Made by a program: the position numbers and the translations under genes. From an uncultured Prevotellaceae bacterium (GTDB lineage Bacteria > Bacteroidota > Bacteroidia > Bacteroidales > Bacteroidaceae), in assembly GCA_947176655.1 (NCBI GenBank), contig CAMWRK010000020.1, positions 1 through 15,749 on the forward strand: a stretch of 15,749 nt of DNA. Direction: 5' to 3'. The number at the start of each line of letters is the position of its first letter. Position 1 is the first letter of the stretch. Of the stretch, positions 1 to 8,255 are shown piece by piece. The notes under the pieces are model-generated. The model was not told where the DNA came from. It did not search any database and saw only the letters and a list, made by a program, of their open reading frames with translations.

Positions 1-114
1 GCGCAAAGCCATGTCGGCAGCGGTCAAAGTGCGCTCCTCCAGGCTTTCGGGCAGCACAATGCGCTGCTTGTTCTGCTTGGCACGAGCAATGATTTGTTGC
101 ATTAACTGTGACAT
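1..114 (-). CDS. pta: Phosphate acetyltransferase, N-terminal fragment (cut by window edge)
   Basis: Only the first 38 codons are visible, read from ATG at 112-114 towards the left edge. The peptide carries the stretch KQRIVLPESLEERTL followed by a TAADMA helix. This matches the usual N-terminus of phosphate acetyltransferases of the PTA_PTB family, where a run of basic residues precedes IVLPE.EE.R.L.AA. That enzyme interconverts acetyl-CoA and acetyl phosphate in the cytosol and normally works with acetate kinase; the partner gene would lie outside the window. It is on the same strand as cdaA, 80 bases downstream of it. I see no TAnnTTTG box in that gap, so read-through from folP-cdaA is possible. 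A related malic-enzyme/Pta fusion or phosphate butyryltransferase cannot be excluded from so short a piece. Confidence 0.75.
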   Translation of the reverse strand, partial: MSQLMQQIIARAKQNKQRIVLPESLEERTLTAADMALR

Positions 115-194
115 TGTTATATATTGTTTTGGTTAGGTTATTATTGTCTCTCATATCCACGCATACAGAACACACCGCCATGGTTACACAGGCA

Positions 195-977
195 TCAGAA
201 ACGTCCTTTCATCAGTATGCGCTCCAAATGCTCCGCATCGATATGCGGCAGATACTCATTATTGTATGATGCCGTAATGCCTCCCGTCTCTTCGCTGACC
301 ACGATGGCCAGTGCATCGGTTTCCTTGCTGATCCCCCTGGCGGCACGATGGCGCAAGCCGAACTCCTTGGGAATGTCCAGGTCGTGACTGATGGGAAGTA
401 TGCAGGCGGCAGCAGTCACCTGCCCTCCTGTAATTATCATGGCTCCGTCGTGCAAAGGCGAATTCTTGAAAAAGATGTTCTCTATCAACCGCTGTGATAT
501 TCTGGCATCTATGCGTTCGCCGGTGCGGATGAAGTCGTTCAGTGGCAAGTCGTTCTGCATAACTATGAGCGCACCGGTCTTCTGCTTGCTCATATTCAGA
601 CAGGCCATAAGTATTGGCATGATGGTATCGCGGTCATAGCGGTAGTCCTCCTCAAGACGTGTGCCGGCCTTGGGCTTGAAGAACTGCAACAGGCGGCTCA
701 CTCTCTCGTGTGTACCTATGGCGTAGAAAAAATGCCGGATTTCTTCCTGGAACAGTACTATAAGGGCTATGGCTCCCACACTGACCATCTGGTTCAGTAT
801 GCTGCCGAGAAGTTTCATCTCAAGCACCTTGCTTACGAGTATCCAGATGCTGATGAATATCAACACGCCGTAGAAGATGTTCACAGAGCGCGATTTCTTC
901 ATCAGTTTGTAGCCGAAAAACAGAAACACGGCCACAAGGAGAATGTCTATCAGGTCCTTTACTCCGAAATCAAACAT
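195..977 (-). CDS. cdaA: Diadenylate cyclase CdaA (c-di-AMP synthase), membrane-bound
   Basis: This 260-residue protein condenses two ATP into the second messenger c-di-AMP. Three hydrophobic helices are visible near residues 9-25, 33-49 and 60-77, followed by a cytosolic DAC domain. The domain shows the catalytic DGA motif (SPLHDGAM, residues 174-180) and the RHR motif (209-211, within GLRHRAARG), both diagnostic of DisA_N/DAC enzymes. Length and helix-DAC order match the CdaA (DacA/YbbP) type rather than DisA. I chose the start at 977 (MFDFGVKDLIDI) because the open frame upstream is antisense to folP-coding sequence and has a non-membrane composition, and the family begins at this helix. 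The start lies inside the 3' end of folP (19-base overlap), implying coupled expression. No cdaR or glmM gene lies next to it, unlike in Firmicutes. Confidence 0.95.
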   Translation of the reverse strand: MFDFGVKDLIDILLVAVFLFFGYKLMKKSRSVNIFYGVLIFISIWILVSKVLEMKLLGSILNQMVSVGAIALIVLFQEEIRHFFYAIGTHERVSRLLQFFKPKAGTRLEEDYRYDRDTIMPILMACLNMSKQKTGALIVMQNDLPLNDFIRTGERIDARISQRLIENIFFKNSPLHDGAMIITGGQVTAAACILPISHDLDIPKEFGLRHRAARGISKETDALAIVVSEETGGITASYNNEYLPHIDAEHLERILMKGRF

Positions 978-1804
978 TGTCGGTAAATTTTCACTGTCTC
1001 CACTGCTTCCCGGACATCGTGAACACGCAGGATGGAGGCTCCGTTCATAAGAGCTATGGTATTCAGTACCGTAGTGCCGTTGAGCGATTGTTCGGGTGTA
1101 ATGCCAAGCAGGCGGTATATCATGTTCTTCCGGCTTATGCCGACGAGCAAAGGACAATCCAGCAAGCCGAACTCGGAAAGACGCGACATCATCTCATAGT
1201 TCTGCTGCAAAGTCTTGCCGAAGCCGAACCCCGGATCAAGAATAATGTCGGCCACGCCCAACTCGTGCAGAACCTCCACGCGTTCGCCCAGCGAACGGAA
1301 CACCTCGCACATGAGATTGTCGTAATGCGGATTCTGCTGCATGTTCTGCGGCGTACCTTGCATGTGCATCAGTATGTACGGCACTTGCAACTCAGCCACC
1401 GTACCGAACATGTCCGCGTCCATTTCTCCACCGGAAATGTCGTTTATGATATCCGCTCCGGCCTCTATGGCTCTGCGGGCTACGGCAGAACGGAAAGTAT
1501 CGACGCTGACAATGGCATCCGGCCACTCCTCACGGACAATGCGGATGGCCGGCAGCAGACGACGCAGTTCTTCATCCTGAGACACATCGTCTGCACCGGG
1601 ACGACTGCTGTATGCCCCAATATCTATCATGGATGCCCCTTCGTTTCGTATACAGCATACTCTCTGGCGTACTTCCACGTCACCGCCATACCGGCTTGCG
1701 GCAAAAAAAGAGTCTGGGGTGACATTCAGTATACCCATTACCTGCGGTCCGTCCAACGATACGAGCCTGCCCGATATATTGATGGTTTTGGGAACCTGCT
1801 TCAT
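959..1804 (-). CDS. folP: Dihydropteroate synthase
   Basis: This 281-residue TIM-barrel enzyme joins p-aminobenzoate to 6-hydroxymethyl-7,8-dihydropterin diphosphate, the sulfonamide-sensitive step of folate synthesis. Visible signatures in order are GILNVTPDSF (24-33), DIGAYSSRPGA (61-71, the pABA/sulfa loop, with SSRP where many species have STRP), VSVDTF (99-104), NDISG (121-125), LDPGFGFGK (189-197), GISRKNM (222-228) and a C-terminal RVHDV (260-264). Length is normal for the family. The ATG at 1802-1804 gives MKQVPKTINI and lies about 100 bases downstream of the start point predicted from the promoter at 1908-1938. It is the first gene of the folP-cdaA pair, and its 3' end overlaps the cdaA start by 19 bases. 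Confidence 0.97.
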   Translation of the reverse strand: MKQVPKTINISGRLVSLDGPQVMGILNVTPDSFFAASRYGGDVEVRQRVCCIRNEGASMIDIGAYSSRPGADDVSQDEELRRLLPAIRIVREEWPDAIVSVDTFRSAVARRAIEAGADIINDISGGEMDADMFGTVAELQVPYILMHMQGTPQNMQQNPHYDNLMCEVFRSLGERVEVLHELGVADIILDPGFGFGKTLQQNYEMMSRLSEFGLLDCPLLVGISRKNMIYRLLGITPEQSLNGTTVLNTIALMNGASILRVHDVREAVETVKIYRQCLISE

Positions 1805-1907
1805 TCTCTACTTGTTCATAGCGACAGAGCCGACGGATATGCACACCGCGGAAACACACGTGTCCGTAACAGCCGTCTTTCAGGCAGGCACGGACTTTAT
1901 CGCGCTT

Positions 1908-1938
1908 CAAAGTTACGAATAAGCTAGGGAAAAACAAA
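1908..1938 (-). promoter_or_regulatory. Promoter of folP-cdaA (Bacteroides-type sigma consensus)
   Basis: On the minus strand the sequence reads TTTG (plus 1935-1938), 19 bases, then TAACTTTG (plus 1908-1915). This is a full match to the Bacteroides primary-sigma consensus TTTG-N19-21-TAnnTTTG. Transcription should begin near 1900, giving folP an untranslated leader of about 100 bases. Confidence 0.8.
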
Positions 1939-1969
1939 GAAACGCCGTTAATTATTTTAGGATTTTTTA

Positions 1970-1977
1970 TAACTTTG
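1970..1977 (+). promoter_or_regulatory. -7 box of the murF promoter
   Basis: TAACTTTG matches TAnnTTTG exactly, 30 bases before the murF ATG. The expected -33 position (about 1946-1951) reads GTTA rather than TTTG, so that element is weak. The box lies back to back with the folP promoter, with only about 30 bases between the two. Confidence 0.65.
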
Positions 1978-2007
1978 CAGGTGTAATGTCCATTTGGCAA
2001 AACAAAG

Positions 2008-3303
2008 ATGAACACGGAACAACTATATAAAGTATACCTCCGTCATCCCGAGGTGACGACAGACAGCCGCCATTGCCCCGAGGGGGGGATGTTCTTTGCT
2101 CTCAGGGGAGAAAATTTCGACGGCAACAAATACGCCCTGTCCGCTTTGGATCAAGGGTGCGCTGTGGCAGTAGTGGACAGGGAAGAGACCATTCCCGCCG
2201 GCGACAGCCGCTTCATCCTTGTAGATGATGTACTCCAGACCATGCAGGAACTTGCCGCCATGCACCGCAGACGCTGCGACATTCCGGTGGTGCAGGTGAC
2301 AGGCACCAACGGCAAGACAACGACCAAGGAGCTCCTCGCCGCCGTTCTGAGCAGGAAGTTCAATGTTCTTTACACACAAGGCAACCTCAACAACCACATA
2401 GGCGTGCCGCTGACACTGCTGCGTCTGCGTCCGGAGCACGAGACAGCCGTGGTGGAGACCGGAGCAAACCATCCTGGCGAGATAGCATTTCTGTGCGGGA
2501 TGGTACAGGCCGACTGCGGTCTGATAACAAACGTAGGCCGGGCGCATCTGGAGGGTTTCGGTTCCTTTGCCGGAGTAAAACGCACCAAAGGCGAACTGTA
2601 TGATGACCTGAAGAAGCGGGGGGCTTTAGCCTTTCTCAACACATCGGATGCCGACCTCTCGGCCATGGCCGAAGAACGAAAACTGAAGACCGTGCCCTAT
2701 GTCCGCGGAGAAGTGGCGGACTGCAACCCCATGCTGCGCGTACACTGGTACTGCGATGCAGACGGCAGCCGCCATACTGTGCAGACCAACCTCATCGGCG
2801 CATACAATCTCGCCAACGTCCTTGCGGCCATAACCGCAGGACTGCACTTCGGTGTACAACCGAAGGAAATAGACAATGCCATAGAGGCATACCGCCCCAC
2901 CAACAGCCGCAGCGAATTCCGCAAAACCGCCTACAACCGTCTGATAGTGGATGCCTACAACGCCAACCCTACCAGCATGGAAGCGGCATTGGACAACTTC
3001 CGCCTCGTGCAAGCCGAGAACAAAATGGTCATCCTCGGCGAGATGCGCGAGCTTGGCACCGACAGCGCGGCGGAGCATCAGCGAATCGTCGACATGCTCT
3101 CTACAATGCCCCTCAACGAAATATGGCTTGTCGGCAAGGAATTTGCCCGCTGCGACAGTTCCGCCATTACCGTCCCCCTCTCCCTCTTCGACACCGTAGA
3201 ACAGGTATCGGAAAGGCTGTCCGCATCACATCCTTCCGGACATACCATTCTAATAAAGGGTAGCAACGGAACCGGTCTGTTCCGCCTGCCGCCCATGCTC
3301 TGA
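2008..3303 (+). CDS. murF: UDP-N-acetylmuramoyl-tripeptide--D-alanyl-D-alanine ligase
   Basis: This 431-residue cytosolic ATP-dependent ligase adds D-Ala-D-Ala to the UDP-MurNAc-tripeptide, the last cytoplasmic step of the peptidoglycan precursor. The N-terminal substrate domain carries TTDSR (17-21). The central Mur ligase domain shows the P-loop GTNGKTT (99-105), NLNNHIGVP (126-134), the metal-site ETGANHPGEI region (150-159) and NVGRAHLEGFGS (175-186). The C-terminal part has GAYNLANVLAAI (264-275), DAYNANPTSM (315-324) and ILGEMRELG (342-350), the last two being MurF-type signatures. Length is typical. The start at 2008 lies about 25 bases from the predicted transcription start. It stands alone, divergent from folP and convergent with the leu operon, outside any dcw cluster. 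Confidence 0.97.
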   Translation: MNTEQLYKVYLRHPEVTTDSRHCPEGGMFFALRGENFDGNKYALSALDQGCAVAVVDREETIPAGDSRFILVDDVLQTMQELAAMHRRRCDIPVVQVTGTNGKTTTKELLAAVLSRKFNVLYTQGNLNNHIGVPLTLLRLRPEHETAVVETGANHPGEIAFLCGMVQADCGLITNVGRAHLEGFGSFAGVKRTKGELYDDLKKRGALAFLNTSDADLSAMAEERKLKTVPYVRGEVADCNPMLRVHWYCDADGSRHTVQTNLIGAYNLANVLAAITAGLHFGVQPKEIDNAIEAYRPTNSRSEFRKTAYNRLIVDAYNANPTSMEAALDNFRLVQAENKMVILGEMRELGTDSAAEHQRIVDMLSTMPLNEIWLVGKEFARCDSSAITVPLSLFDTVEQVSERLSASHPSGHTILIKGSNGTGLFRLPPML

Positions 3304-3335
3304 GGAATATTCAGAAAACGACAGGAATAAAAAGC

Positions 3336-3371
3336 AACGAGGTCATGCCACAGAGAGCATGACCTCGTTTT
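3336..3371. terminator. Bidirectional intrinsic terminator between murF and leuB
   Basis: AACGAGGTCATGC (3336-3348) pairs perfectly with GCATGACCTCGTT (3357-3369) around an 8-base loop. On the plus strand it is followed by a short T tract (3368-3371). On the minus strand the stem is followed by GC and then TTTTT (3329-3333 read in reverse). It serves both murF and the convergent leu operon. Confidence 0.85.
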
Positions 3372-3442
3372 CATTTATATCGCGACAAAATCAGAACATT
3401 TTACAGGAAATCGCAGACAAGACCGCCACGGAGTATCTGTCA

Positions 3443-4522
3443 CTACCTGGCTGCTATGTAATCCACAATCCAGCGGCCTACCTCGCGAGTGCCGTATTGG
3501 TGGGCACCTTCGGCCTGAATTTCGGGAGTACGTACATTGGCGGCCAGGCTGGCATTGACGGCTTCGCGTATCAGGGCACCTTCTTCCGTAAGCCCGAAAT
3601 GTTCGTAAAGCATGGCTACGGACAATATCTGCGCCAAAGGATTGGCTATGTTCAGTCCTTTTCCCTGAGGCCAGGAGCCGTGGATGGGCTCAAAGACAGG
3701 AGTGCTGCTGCCGGTGCTGGCACTGGGAAGCAGGCCCATGGAACCGGTAATAACGGAACCCTCGTCCGTGAGAATATCTCCGAAAGTGTTTTCCGTGACC
3801 ATGACATCGAAGAAGCCCGGATCCTGAATCATGCGCATGGCGGCATTGTCCACATACATGTAGTCGGTCTGTACATCAGGGTATTCAGGTGCCATTTCCT
3901 TTGCCACTTTACGCCACAGACGGCTGGAGGCCAGAACGTTGGCCTTGTCCACAACAGTAAGGTGACGACGACGGCGCATGGCATACTGATAGGCTACGCG
4001 CAAGATGCGTTCCACTTCAGGACGGGTATAGTAGTTGGTATCCAAGGCTTCCTCAACGCCCTCGGCATTGATGGATGGTTCCTGCTTTTTGCCGAAATAC
4101 ATGCCTCCTGTCAGTTCCCGTATGCAGACAAAATCCGCTCCACGTACTATCTCGTCTTTCAGCGGAGACTTGTGTATGAGGCAGTCGAATGTCTCCACGG
4201 GACGTATGTTCGCATACAGTCCCAACTTCTTGCGCATGGCCAGCAAACCCTGCTCGGGGCGCACCTTGGCCGTCGGGTCATTGTCATATTTCGGATCGCC
4301 GACACTGGCAAAGAGTACGGCATCGGCATTGCGACACACATTGAAAGTCTCCTCCGGGAAAGGATCGCCCGTCTCGTCTATGGCATGGGCACCGCAAAGA
4401 GCCGTCTCGTAAACCACTTCATGCCCGAATTTGTCTGCCACAGCACTGCACACGGCCACACCCTGCTCCATAATCTCCGGCCCGATACCGTCACCCGGGA
4501 GTACTGCTATTTTCAGTTTCAT
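3443..4522 (-). CDS. leuB: 3-isopropylmalate dehydrogenase
   Basis: This 359-residue enzyme oxidises and decarboxylates 3-isopropylmalate to 2-ketoisocaproate with NAD+, the third dedicated step of leucine synthesis. Visible signatures are PGDGIGPEI (9-17), RELTGGMYFG (135-144, substrate loop), VDKANVL (191-197, catalytic Lys), YVDNAAM (223-229), NTFGDILTDE (245-254, metal-binding Asp residues), GSMGLLPSAS (260-269) and EPIHGS (278-283) followed by a NIANP NAD-site variant. The RELTGG loop and the position beside leuCD separate it from isocitrate and tartrate dehydrogenases. It is the last gene of the operon, 29 bases after leuD, and ends about 70 bases before the shared terminator. Confidence 0.97.
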   Translation of the reverse strand: MKLKIAVLPGDGIGPEIMEQGVAVCSAVADKFGHEVVYETALCGAHAIDETGDPFPEETFNVCRNADAVLFASVGDPKYDNDPTAKVRPEQGLLAMRKKLGLYANIRPVETFDCLIHKSPLKDEIVRGADFVCIRELTGGMYFGKKQEPSINAEGVEEALDTNYYTRPEVERILRVAYQYAMRRRRHLTVVDKANVLASSRLWRKVAKEMAPEYPDVQTDYMYVDNAAMRMIQDPGFFDVMVTENTFGDILTDEGSVITGSMGLLPSASTGSSTPVFEPIHGSWPQGKGLNIANPLAQILSVAMLYEHFGLTEEGALIREAVNASLAANVRTPEIQAEGAHQYGTREVGRWIVDYIAAR

Positions 4523-4551
4523 ATCTTGTCTCCATTTTTAAATTATAGCCA

Positions 4552-5190
4552 TTACAATACATACCGGCAATGCCCGTGCTCCGTCTCCCATGCCTCGGTA
4601 GCGGCGGTATTTTCCAGAAGAAAATCTATGTCGTCCAAGGCGTTCATAAGGCAATATTTCTTATAGCCGTTGATGTCGAACTTCTCGCTGTGCCCTGTGA
4701 CGATATTGGTGACGGTCTGCGCCGGCACGTCCACCTTCACCTCAGCCTGCGGGTCGGCCTCCACCGTCTCGAAAAGTTCCTGCAGGAAAGCACCGCTAAC
4801 CACAACCGGAAGCACAAAACAGTTCAACAGATTGTTGCGGTGTATGTCGGCAAAGGAACTGCTTATGACCACACGCACGCCATAGCCGGCAATAGCCCAT
4901 GCGGCATGCTCACGGCTGGAGCCGGAACCCCAGTTGTAACCGCCTATTATAATCTCATGCACCCCCTTCGCCGGCTTCTCGCAATATCCAGAACGGTTCA
5001 TCACGAAGTCTGTCACCGGATTACCCTCTGCATCGAACCGCAGGTCGTGCATGAAAGCCTCGCCGAAAAACTCCGGGTCGCACGTTGTAGCGGCCAGATA
5101 ACGAGCCGGAATGATGAGGTCGGTATTGCAGTTGTCTATACGTACAGGAATACATGTAGACTGTATGATGTCGAATTTCTCTTTAGCCAT
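4552..5190 (-). CDS. leuD: 3-isopropylmalate dehydratase, small subunit
   Basis: This 212-residue subunit supplies the swivelling domain of isopropylmalate isomerase, which moves the hydroxyl of 2-isopropylmalate to give 3-isopropylmalate. The N-terminal NTDLIIPARYL (22-32) and the substrate loop GGYNWGSGSSREHA (83-96) are the hallmark motifs; GSGSSREHA binds the substrate carboxylate. A further marker is the SSFADIHRNN segment (111-120). The protein is slightly longer at the C-terminus than many LeuD proteins of about 200 residues. ATG at 5188-5190 follows the leuC stop by four bases, so the two subunits are translated together, as the heterodimer needs. Confidence 0.96.
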   Translation of the reverse strand: MAKEKFDIIQSTCIPVRIDNCNTDLIIPARYLAATTCDPEFFGEAFMHDLRFDAEGNPVTDFVMNRSGYCEKPAKGVHEIIIGGYNWGSGSSREHAAWAIAGYGVRVVISSSFADIHRNNLLNCFVLPVVVSGAFLQELFETVEADPQAEVKVDVPAQTVTNIVTGHSEKFDINGYKKYCLMNALDDIDFLLENTAATEAWETEHGHCRYVL

Positions 5191-5194
5191 AGTT

Positions 5195-6583
5195 CTATAA
5201 TTTACGCGGATCCGTAATCACACCGGTAACCGCAGATGCTGCCACCACAAGAGGACTGGCCAGAATGGTACGTGCTCCCTGTCCCTGACGCCCCACAAAG
5301 TTGCGGTTGCTCGTAGAGATGCACAGCTTGCCTGCCGGCACCTTGTCCGGATTCATGGCCAGACAGGCCGAACAGCCGGGAAGACGCAGTTCAAAACCTG
5401 CCTCCTCCAGTATCATGTCTATTCCTTCGTCCATTATCTGCTGTCTCACAAGAGCCGAACCTGGAACCAGCCATGACACCACACCTGGAGCCTTGCGACG
5501 GCCTTTCACCACCGAGGCGAAAGCCCTGAAATCCTCTATGCGGCCATTGGTGCAGGCACCCAGAAAACAGTAGTCCACCGGTGTGCCCTCCAGCTTCTGT
5601 CCCGGGCGAAACTGCATGTAGTCCAGCATATCCATGAACTGCGCACGGTCGGCCTCCTGTATGTCCTCCAAAGTAGGAATGCATCCGTCTACAGCAATAC
5701 CGGCACCAGGATTGGTACCGTAGGTGATGCGCGGGGCTATGTCCTCTGCGCGGTACGTCACCTCCTTGTCGAACACCGCATCAGGGTCAGAATACAATTT
5801 ACGCCACTCATCCACAGCCCTGTGCCACGCCTCGCCCTGCGGTGCATACTCACGGTCGCGAAGATAGGCGAAAGTGGTCTCGTCGGGGGCTATCAGTCCG
5901 GCACGGCTGCCCATCTCTATGGACAGGTTGGACAGTGTAAGACGTCCCTCCATGCTCATGGCGCGCACGGCGGAACCGGCATACTCCACGGCATAACCCG
6001 TGGCTCCCGACGTTGTCATGCGGGCCATGATATACAGAGCCACATCCTTTGCCGTTGTGCCTTCGGGCAGAGTACCCTCTATGTTTATGCGCATGGTGCG
6101 CGGCTTGCTCTGCAATATCGTCTGCGATGCCAGCACCTGTGCCACCTCGCTGGTGCCTATGCCCATGGCAATGGCACCCACGGCACCGTGCGTGGACGTG
6201 TGCGAATCGCCGCAGACTATGGTCATTCCCGGCAGCGACAGGGCCTTCTCTGGACCTACGACATGAATGATGCCGTTGTCCTTAGTGCCCATGGCAAAGT
6301 GGCGTATGCCGAACTCCGCACAGTTGCGCGCCAGGGTCTCCACCTGATTGCGCCCCACCGGGTCTGCTATGCAGTCCTGCCTGTCCGTGGGCGTATTGTG
6401 GTCAGGCATTGCCACTACCTGCCCGGGACGGAACACGCCTATGCCCTTGTCGCGCAACACGTCAAAAGCCTGCGGCGAGGTTACCTCGTGGCAGTACAGA
6501 CGGTCTATGTACAACTGTGTCGGACCGTCGTCCACACGCTGCACCACGTGTGCATCCCATATCTTGTCGAAAAGCGTCTTCAT
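5195..6583 (-). CDS. leuC: 3-isopropylmalate dehydratase, large subunit
   Basis: This 462-residue aconitase-family subunit carries the 4Fe-4S cluster and active site of isopropylmalate isomerase and pairs with LeuD. CGDSHTSTHGA (124-134) is the aconitase signature 1. The cluster cysteines are visible as Cys344 in GACTNGR and Cys404 and Cys407 in LPGCSACLAM. The C-terminal TSNRNFVGRQG segment is the usual substrate-binding loop. Length is normal for bacterial LeuC. The ATG at 6581-6583 is separated from the leuA stop by one base, so translation is probably coupled. Confidence 0.97.
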   Translation of the reverse strand: MKTLFDKIWDAHVVQRVDDGPTQLYIDRLYCHEVTSPQAFDVLRDKGIGVFRPGQVVAMPDHNTPTDRQDCIADPVGRNQVETLARNCAEFGIRHFAMGTKDNGIIHVVGPEKALSLPGMTIVCGDSHTSTHGAVGAIAMGIGTSEVAQVLASQTILQSKPRTMRINIEGTLPEGTTAKDVALYIMARMTTSGATGYAVEYAGSAVRAMSMEGRLTLSNLSIEMGSRAGLIAPDETTFAYLRDREYAPQGEAWHRAVDEWRKLYSDPDAVFDKEVTYRAEDIAPRITYGTNPGAGIAVDGCIPTLEDIQEADRAQFMDMLDYMQFRPGQKLEGTPVDYCFLGACTNGRIEDFRAFASVVKGRRKAPGVVSWLVPGSALVRQQIMDEGIDMILEEAGFELRLPGCSACLAMNPDKVPAGKLCISTSNRNFVGRQGQGARTILASPLVVAASAVTGVITDPRKL

Positions 6584-6584
6584 C

Positions 6585-8084
6585 CTACTTGAACTTGTTT
6601 ATACAGTCTATGTATGCCTCCACCGAAGCCGTAACTATGTCGGTATTTGCTCCGAAGCCGTAATAGACATGGCCGTCGTGCTCCACCTGCATGTGCACCT
6701 TGCCCATATCGTCCGAACCCTTGCTGATGGCTTGTATGGTAAACTCCTTCAGAGTCATCTCACGCCGTATGACTGTCTTCAGAGCCTTTATGGCGGCATC
6801 CACAGGGCCGTTGCCCGTGGCGGCAGCTTCGAACCTCTCGTTCGAAATGAGCAGGCCGATGCTTGCCACGCTCCTGACGCCCATGCCGGTGGTAACCTGC
6901 AAATAGTCGAGTTTTATGTTGTGCGTGGCCGAACGTTCGGCACCGGCCAAGACGAGTATGTCGTCGTCGGTGACTTCCTTCTTCTTGTCGGCCAGTTTCA
7001 GGAACTCGGCATATACGCTGTCCAGCCTGTCGCCGTCCAGTTCCACACCGTTGACACTGAGACGGTGACGCAAGGCGGCACGCCCGCTGCGTGCCGTCAG
7101 CACTATGGCGTTGTCGTCTATACCGACATCCTTAGGATCCATGATCTCGTATGTGCAGGCATTCTTCAGCACGCCGTCCTGATGTATGCCGCTGCTGTGG
7201 GCGAAAGCGTTCTTGCCCACCACGGCCTTGTTGGGCTGCACTGGCATGTTCATCAGGCTGCTTACCATGCGGCTCGTCGGATATATCTTGGAAGTGTTGA
7301 TGTTGGTCTGTATGCCCAGATCAGGATGCGTCCTGAAAATCATAGCCACCTCCTCCAGACTGGTGTTTCCGGCGCGCTCGCCTATACCGTTGATTGTCAC
7401 CTCCACCTGGCGTGCGCCGTTCAGCACTCCGGCCACGGTGTTGGCGGTGGCCATGCCAAGGTCGTTGTGACAGTGCGTGGAGAGAATGCTCCTGCCGGCG
7501 GCAAAGGCATCGACATGCTCGTACAGGTACTTTATCTTCTCGCCATACTCGTATGGAGTGCGGAATCCAGTTGTGTCGGGAATGTTGCACACCGTGGCAC
7601 CAGCCTTGCAGACAGCCTCTATGACGCGCGCCAGATACTCATTGTCAGTACGTCCCGCATCCTCGGCATAAAACTCCACGTCCTCCACATAACGACGGGC
7701 ATACTTCACGGCAGCCACGGCACGCTCTATGATCTCATCGGGCGTGCTGTTGAACTTATATTTTATGTGCGACGGGCTGGTTCCGATACCTGTGTGTATG
7801 CGCCCTCGCTTGGCATAGCGCAATGCCTCGGCAGCCACATCGATGTCCTTCTCCACGGCACGTGTCAGGGCACATATCGTAGGCCATGTCACCGCCTTGC
7901 TTATCTCTATCACGGAATTGAAATCGCCGGGACTGGAAACCGGGAAACCGGCCTCAATGACATCCACGCCAAGAGCCTCCAGCTGACGGGCCACCTGAAT
8001 CTTTTCGACCGTATTCAACTGGCATCCCGGCACCTGTTCGCCATCACGCAAAGTGGTGTCAAATATAAATAATCTGTCGCTCAT
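6585..8084 (-). CDS. leuA: 2-isopropylmalate synthase
   Basis: This 499-residue enzyme condenses acetyl-CoA with 2-ketoisovalerate, the committed and normally leucine-inhibited step. The HMGL-like barrel shows DTTLRDGEQ (9-17), EAGFP (44-48), HCHNDLG (204-210, metal ligands) and NGIGERAGNTSLEE (232-245). The C-terminal third (from about residue 380) is the size and character of the LeuA regulatory dimer domain. An in-frame ATG ten codons upstream (8114) lies on top of the -7 box at 8112-8119, upstream of the expected transcript start, so I chose ATG 8082-8084 (MSDRLFIFDT). The regulatory domain and the leuCDB neighbourhood favour LeuA over citramalate or homocitrate synthase. Confidence 0.96.
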   Translation of the reverse strand: MSDRLFIFDTTLRDGEQVPGCQLNTVEKIQVARQLEALGVDVIEAGFPVSSPGDFNSVIEISKAVTWPTICALTRAVEKDIDVAAEALRYAKRGRIHTGIGTSPSHIKYKFNSTPDEIIERAVAAVKYARRYVEDVEFYAEDAGRTDNEYLARVIEAVCKAGATVCNIPDTTGFRTPYEYGEKIKYLYEHVDAFAAGRSILSTHCHNDLGMATANTVAGVLNGARQVEVTINGIGERAGNTSLEEVAMIFRTHPDLGIQTNINTSKIYPTSRMVSSLMNMPVQPNKAVVGKNAFAHSSGIHQDGVLKNACTYEIMDPKDVGIDDNAIVLTARSGRAALRHRLSVNGVELDGDRLDSVYAEFLKLADKKKEVTDDDILVLAGAERSATHNIKLDYLQVTTGMGVRSVASIGLLISNERFEAAATGNGPVDAAIKALKTVIRREMTLKEFTIQAISKGSDDMGKVHMQVEHDGHVYYGFGANTDIVTASVEAYIDCINKFK

Positions 8085-8111
8085 GTCTCGTTGTGTGTGT
8101 ATTTGCGTGAA

Positions 8112-8119
8112 CAAAGTTA
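8112..8119 (-). promoter_or_regulatory. -7 box of the leuACDB promoter
   Basis: The minus strand reads TAACTTTG, a full TAnnTTTG match, 27 bases before the leuA ATG. The predicted transcript starts near 8105, so the leader is only about 20 bases and has no room for a leucine leader peptide or attenuator. No TTTG is found 19-21 bases upstream, which suggests an activated or weak promoter. Confidence 0.65.
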
Positions 8120-8128
8120 TTAAAATAA

Positions 8129-8172
8129 ACCGTATGGATATACATATTGCTACTTTTTTTGTCCGATACGGT
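8129..8172. promoter_or_regulatory. Possible operator: spaced 7-bp inverted repeat upstream of leuA
   Basis: ACCGTAT (8129-8135) and ATACGGT (8166-8172) are exact inverted copies 30 bases apart. They lie just upstream of the leuA -7 box, across the missing -33 element. A 7-bp repeat can occur by chance; binding by a regulator is inference only. Confidence 0.25.
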
Positions 8173-8247
8173 CTAAAGAACAGCTACATTTATCGCGTAC
8201 TATCCAAATAAACAGAGCTTCCGTACACGTTTCTCGGAAAATCTATA

Positions 8248-8255
8248 TAATTTTG
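8248..8255 (+). promoter_or_regulatory. -7 box of the menFDBCE promoter
   Basis: TAATTTTG matches TAnnTTTG. Transcription would begin near 8262, about 33 bases before the menF TTG. No TTTG -33 element is found at the right distance. It is divergent from the leuA promoter, about 130 bases away. Confidence 0.55.

Noticed and set aside
977..1927. 316-codon open frame on the plus strand
   Set aside because: Antisense to the whole of folP, with shadow-type composition, and it also runs over the folP promoter.
3359..4666. 435-codon open frame on the plus strand
   Set aside because: Antisense to leuB and part of leuD, beginning inside the terminator region. No recognisable domains.
6348..8072. 574-codon open frame on the plus strand
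   Set aside because: It lies antisense to leuA and leuC, which have full motifs. Its peptide is rich in His, Cys, Tyr and Gly without any domain, typical of a shadow frame in GC-rich coding DNA.
8085..8114. Earlier ATG for leuA at 8114
   Set aside because: It coincides with the promoter -7 box (8112-8119), so it would lie upstream of the transcript start.
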